Positions 59,951-64,000 of a stretch of 64,000 bases of DNA are shown here, one piece after another (the first letter of the stretch is position 1; each line of letters starts with the position of its first letter). This DNA is from Cryptomeria japonica (lineage: Eukaryota > Streptophyta > Pinopsida > Cupressales > Cupressaceae). The notes under the pieces were generated by a model. The model did not search any database and was not told where the DNA came from. It saw nothing but the letters and a program-made list of their open reading frames with translations. Location of the stretch: NCBI RefSeq assembly GCF_030272615.1, contig NC_081407.1:375947018-376011017 (forward strand). The letters are read 5' to 3'. The position numbers and the translations under genes are program-made.

Positions 59951-60024
59951 TTCCGTTGCCGGTATTTGAACCCGGGTCGTCTGGGTGAAAGGCAGATATC
60001 CTAACCGGACTAGACGACAACGGA
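59951..60024 (-). tRNA. tRNA-Glu(TTC)-like gene, nearly complete
   Basis: 74 nt on the minus strand: 5' TCCGTTG pairs with 3' CAACGGA, the discriminator is A, and the anticodon loop CTTTCAC carries TTC. The T-arm reads CCGGGTTCAAATACCGG and the anticodon arm TCTGC..CCAGA. It departs from a canonical plant tRNA-Glu by two extra D-loop bases, one mismatch in the anticodon stem and one in the T-stem, and there is no T-run terminator just downstream. Probably a decaying copy; function not excluded. Confidence 0.75.
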
Positions 60025-60108
60025 GACAGGCAAAGCTTCATATCAGAATTTTAACTAAAACTATAAAATTTTGCTATCGCACTGTAAAATCTTTGGAAAG
60101 TGCTACGC

Positions 60109-60153
60109 TTCCGTTTCTTTTTTTGAACCTCGGTCGTCTGGTTATGAAAGCTT
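60109..60153 (-). pseudogene. Second tRNA-Glu remnant (3' half)
   Basis: Minus strand GCTTTCATAACCAGACGACC then GAGGTTCAAAAA and AAACGGAAG aligns with the anticodon-to-acceptor half of the tRNA-Glu 85 bp away. The B box is destroyed by an A-run. No 5' half. Confidence 0.6.
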
Positions 60154-60410
60154 GAAACAATTTGTGAAAAATAGGAAGTTGATGTGAAGAGAATTCTGAT
60201 AAATTTAAGTCTATTAGTAGCATTCAGGATGAAAGATTTAGTCTAGATATGATTTTGACAAGCTTATTGAATAAAAGGCAAAGAAAAGTTATTGAACATG
60301 AAGAAGTTGAATTTTAGAAGAAATAATGAAACCAACTGATTTTTGTAAGACTTTTTGCAGTCAAATGGTATGATGAAAACAAGCTTTCATTTCTTAGTAA
60401 AAAATTGCTT
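60154..60410. other. Short spacer, no feature seen
   Basis: AT-rich. Contains an open run translating to charged text near 60180-60330 but nothing recognisable. Confidence 0.4.
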
Positions 60411-61548
60411 CCTCGAACCACGCATTCTTCCCTCTCTGAAAACCCTTAGCTTTCCATTCCTGCGAAATGGAGGACCACTTGCTAGTAGGATGTTTGGAGC
60501 GGTGAGCTCCAATTCGATTCCTGCTACGAGTCCAAGGAGGTCCGTTGAATTTTCGGTTCCTTGCTTGAAAACCCTTTCTGGATCCTGAAAATCTAGGGAC
60601 TGCCTCCATTGGAATTACTTGGTCCGTCCCATCACTCCATGAAGGCGCCTTCAGATGATCGCTCCTTCCTCCTGGATATCGATCGTGGTACTGATTTCAC
60701 CCAATCTCGATCTGCTCCTGAGCACCCGAAGTGCTTGTGCGACATCCGCCATGTAACACTTCGCCTTGGCCTCCTGCACTCGCCATTTTATTTAATAATG
60801 TATCTAATTAATTAATAATTCACAAAGTTGTTTCATGTAGACAATGAAGTATCTAAACAATTTGAGAAAGTGATTACAGTGAAAGATAAACAGTGCTGAA
60901 TCTGAACCCTAGATGGAATCCCGCCTGATAAAATAGCCACACCAGTTAAATGTATAAACATTAAATAAAATAAATTTAAAAGTTTAATTAATATCTTACT
61001 ACGTACATCTTAGATACTAAAGTACAGACGGTAAAAAAATGAAATATAAATATAGTATGCGTAAATATGATCAGATAGGGCTAAGTGACAGAAAGCTACT
61101 ATTTCTGATAATAAACGACTAATGGTAGTTGACAGAGAGCATGCCTACAAAGCCTGCTTCATAGACAGAGCCATTACGTAATTTGATGCTATGTTGAGCT
61201 TGTCGGAGGAGAAGGGTATTTCGTCTGCCACAGTGCGCGGAAGAAAATGCCTCTTTCTATCCTGCACGAAGGTGAGAGACACATTAGTTCCACTCACTAA
61301 ATCTTTTTCTAGTAGAAGCATGCACAGCGATGGGTTCGTCAGCATTTTCGTCGCTGCAGGATTAACAGAGGCAGCATTGCAGCGTTCCAAAGGCACCCCA
61401 ACGCGTTGTGTCACTCCTCCGTTACCCACATTCAACGATATTTTATATTTATTGTGAGATTTAATAAAAAAAGTTGGTAGTATAAATCTTGTATTATTGA
61501 GATTTCTTTATTGAATATTTTTTTAAAGAAATGTCTATTAAAAATATA
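60411..61548. repeat. Segmental duplication with 37411-38745, copy 2
   Basis: Direct copy, highly similar over its whole length, starting at cctc.aacca.. and running to the attaaaaatat run. It lacks the 195-bp segment present in copy 1 (junction at gact, 60598-60601). It includes the LINE-leader-like part (60420-60800) and the BURP fragment, but the LINE body found next to copy 1 is absent here. Confidence 0.9.
61145..61435 (-). pseudogene. BURP-domain gene fragment 4 (best copy)
   Basis: 97-codon minus-strand frame to TAG at 61145. From about residue 39: LLLEKDLVSGTNVSLTFVQD, then HFLPRTVADEIPFSSDKL and NIASNYVMALSMKQAL. These are the first two conserved blocks of the BURP domain, in one frame and correctly spaced. 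The upstream 38 residues (GGVTQRVGVPLERCNAAS) carry a tcctgcag splice-acceptor-like string, so they may be intron rather than protein. The domain's central Cys-His repeats and its C-terminus are missing. Confidence 0.75.
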
Positions 61549-61999
61549 TATACAATCAATTTAAAAAATGAATAAACTTTTTTAAACACATAATATATTT
61601 TATCAATTTTTTAATTTATAAGATTTATCTATTATATGAAGGAATCCTACTTAATGTATAGATTAATAATTTAATCAATATATAATGACAAAGTTCATAT
61701 ATTTTCTTTTTGTCTTGAATATTTATGTAATTATTATTGTACCATGATTAGTGTAAAATAAAACTAAAAAGATTCTTAATAACATTTTTTAAACACATTA
61801 TATTTTATTAATTTTTAATTGAAAGGATTTATTTATTATATGAATCAATGTATTTCATTTATGAATCAATTATTCAATGAATATATAATGATAAAGTTTA
61901 TATATATATATTTTTTATTTTCTTCAATATTTATGCAATGATTATTGTACAATGCTAAGTGTTCAATAAATATATACAATATATCTAAAAGGAATCTTA
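61549..61999. other. AT-rich spacer before the 62-kb LINE
   Basis: Contains an imperfect tandem duplication of about 180-200 bp: tttt.aaacaca.tatattttat.aattttt.aatt is found near 61582 and 61788, followed both times by gatttat.tattatatgaa. No gene seen. Confidence 0.6.
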
Positions 62000-62294
62000 A
62001 TTTTTATTTTTTTCTTGAGAGATATGAGCGGTCTGCTACTTTTCGGTGGTCTGGTGAAGCGAGTATGCTGGTTGGATGCAACTGGGCTAACTAGTGGTGC
62101 GTGTGTGCTAGCGACCTCAACTACGAACCCTTCCCAAGGTGTTGGTGTGGAACTGGAGGAGGCCTCCCTCCTCCATCTGGTTTGCGTTATCTCTCCCTTC
62201 TTTACTCTGCATTTATGGTTTTTCTACTTCCGTAAGTGCATAATTGCCTTTGCCCTTGCCGCCCCCTCTTGGGTGTACGTCAGCTCCACCTTTA

Positions 62295-63683
62295 ATGGAG
62301 GCAAAGACTGATGGAGGTCCTCAATCCCAACCCTTGCCACCCTCTTCCCAACCTCCTCTGCAGCTGAAGTCATTCTGTGAGGCCATAGGTGGAGGCTCGA
62401 GCTATGTCGCGAAAGACACTAGGTTCGTGGTTGTTGCAAATAGCAATGGAGCGGATCCACAAGGTAAGGACCCTAGCTTCGGCCTCAATCCCTTCACCAT
62501 TTCCCTGAATGAAGCCATGGCGAATGAAATTACCTTGGAGAAAAATAGGTTAAAGGATTCTACCATTTTCTTTGCCTGTGTGGATATAGATAGATACCCT
62601 CCGCGAAAATTCATGGATGACTAGTTTTATAATTATTGGAACCTAAAATTAGGGCTTCGTTTTTCTTTCTGTAGACAAATTCAAAAGGGACTATTCATCA
62701 TATTTTTTAATTCTCATGAAATGCAATCAAAGGTTCTAAATAAATTATACTAGAATGTGGGGAAAACAGCTTTTCGTGCCCTAAGTTGGTCCCTTGAAGC
62801 TAATCCTGAAGAAATCTTGGCTCTTTCGAGCCCTCGATGGGTAGTTCTGAAGAATATCCCGCCCTTTTTATGGAAATTCAACCCCCAAATCGTTGAACCC
62901 CTCGGTAAATTCATTCACATGGATGAAAGCCCATGCCTTGTTCCCCATTTGGATGCCAGAGTGCTCATCTCCATTCTTCCTGGGATTAATTTGCCCAATT
63001 CCCTTCAGCTTAAAATTATAGAGGATGCTTTCTCTTGCCCGCTGGAATTCCTAGGAGGTTTGAATGCATGTTTCTTTTGTAAATGTGAGGGTCATGTGAG
63101 GAAAAATTGCCCCATTTTGAGGAAAAATGCCTCAGTCGTGGATGCTACTAAACCGAATTCCACCTCCAATAGCCACTCCGTCCTGTCCGCTCAGCCCGCG
63201 ATGGAGTCCGCTTCTTCCTCCCACCCTGAGCCTCTCACTCCCGCCTTGAACCCCCTGCCCCCTCCCTCTGTCATGGCTCCACCTCTCCAACCTTTGGATG
63301 CCGCCTCCCCTACCTTATCGGATGATGGCTACCAGGTCGTGATGAATTCTAGAAAGCGTAGAAGGAAGAATGTGCAACAATTAGTCCTAAATAAGGGAGG
63401 AGCTTCCTCTAAGCCTCCCCAGCTCAACTTGCCGCACACCCCCTCTAAGGTTAAAAGCATCATCAATAGTTTTGAATCCCCCCGAGGATGCTCTGGTGGT
63501 ATCGTTATTGGGGTTGGCTTTGCTAACGTCTCTGAGAAAATCAAAGTCACCCTTGGTAATGATAGTGTTAGTGGCTCCAATAAGGACTTGTTTGCATGTT
63601 CTACCATGGCTCAGGCCATCAATGTTGGCACTAGTGTTGCTAGGAACTTAGTTTTTTGTTCCTTTAGCATGCTCCCCCGATAA
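62295..63683 (+). pseudogene. LINE D ORF1 (gag-like, CCHC), two stops
   Basis: One frame from ATG 62295 (MEAKTDGGPQSQPLPPS) to TAA 63681-63683. Stops interrupt it at about 62622 and 62751, without frameshift; the last 308 codons are open. Gag-like RNA-binding domain: RFVVVANSNG, TISLNEAMANEITLEKN, ALSWSLEANPEEILALS (DUF4283-type), WVVLKNIPPFLWKF; then DARVLISILPGINLP and the zinc knuckle CFFCKCEGHVRKNC (63069-63110, CX2CX4HX4C). A Pro/Ser-rich linker and a basic NSRKRRRKN stretch (possible nuclear localisation signal) follow. About 462 codons, usual for a plant LINE ORF1. Confidence 0.82.
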
Positions 63684-63938
63684 GAGCCTTGTTCAGAGGC
63701 AATTCCCTCACCTACAGAACTAGAAGAGCCTGTCCCACAAAATACCTATCTAGAGGAGGATATGCATGGAGATGACCTTGAAATATAGATAGATGGCACC
63801 TCAAAGCCTACTAGAAGGGGAAGGCCCATGGGGTCTAAAATTAAAGTTACCTCTGCTAAAAAAAAGGACAAGGGCTCCCCTGTCTGTGATAGAAGCCTCC
63901 TTGCTGCTGAAGGTCCATAATTACCCCATCTGTTTACC

Positions 63939-64000
63939 ATGAAATTCATCTCATGGAATGTGACAGGTCTAGAGGCTCCATACAGAAAGAGGATTGTTAA
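63939..64000 (+). CDS. LINE D ORF2 start (endonuclease), cut by window end
   Basis: ATG 63939 opens MKFISWNVTGLEAPYRKR, the first strand of the APE-type endonuclease with the conserved Trp-Asn pair. It starts 256 bp after ORF1. Only 20 codons are inside the window, so integrity is unknown. Confidence 0.8.
   Translation, partial: MKFISWNVTGLEAPYRKRIV

Larger units (their letters stand above)
62000..64000 (+). mobile_element. LINE copy D (plus strand), 5' end only
   Basis: A third LINE family, running off the right edge. The 5' UTR begins around 62000-62020 after AT-rich DNA and is more GC-rich. ORF1 spans 62295-63683 and ORF2 starts at 63939. Related in ORF1 to the minus-strand fragment at 43.9-44.3 kb. 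Among the least decayed elements of the window: ORF1 keeps one frame with two stops. Confidence 0.85.

Noticed and set aside
1-64000. CRISPR arrays, bacterial operons, prophage or plasmid features
   Set aside because: No regularly spaced identical short repeats, no ribosome-binding-site-led gene runs; everything recognisable is plant-type retroelement or plant gene fragment.

Overview
This window looks like nuclear DNA of a seed plant. It is AT-rich, has no operons, and almost every recognisable coding stretch belongs to a plant transposable element: a Ty1/copia element primed by initiator tRNA-Met, several LINEs of the endonuclease / reverse transcriptase / RNase H type, and a short LTR element without pol. 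Fragments of a plant-specific BURP-domain gene occur four times. The large amount of old, unremoved, stop-ridden elements and the long degenerate telomere-like arrays would fit a gymnosperm, but that is inference. I see no intact host gene. Nearly every reading frame is broken. Layout, left to right. 0.3-2.1 kb holds an RNase H remnant and a decayed unknown protein family. 2.35-3.5 kb is a duplicated block ending in a BURP fragment. 3,840-12,426 is a complete copia element on the minus strand with both LTRs, PBS and polypurine tract; it sits inside a second unknown decayed gene whose pieces flank it (3.7-3.84 kb and 12.43-14.35 kb). 14.3-16 kb has a direct-repeat pair around a probable solo LTR. 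18.37-19.58 kb is the second copy of the BURP-containing block. 19.67-24.2 kb contains LINE fragments, one with a clear target duplication. 25.44-29.98 kb and 30.24 to about 38 kb are two head-to-tail minus-strand copies of one LINE that share several stop codons and an extra conserved coding region after RNase H. 37.41-38.75 kb is duplicated at 60.41-61.55 kb and carries another BURP fragment. 38,852-41,685 is a compact LTR element with a perfect 5-bp target duplication and a GC-rich interior. 44.5-56 kb is a degenerate TTAGGG-like satellite with higher-order structure, split by a plus-strand LINE (about 46.7-52.87 kb). 59.4-60.2 kb has a cluster of tRNA-like sequences, including a nearly full-length tRNA-Glu(TTC). 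62.0-64.0 kb is the start of another plus-strand LINE that runs off the window. The elements do not form one pathway: they are nested and juxtaposed autonomous and non-autonomous retroelements, captured gene pieces and satellite DNA. The points most worth following are the shared-stop tandem LINE pair with its extra ORF, the repeated BURP fragments, the satellite architecture, and the G-to-A style inactivation of the copia enzymes.
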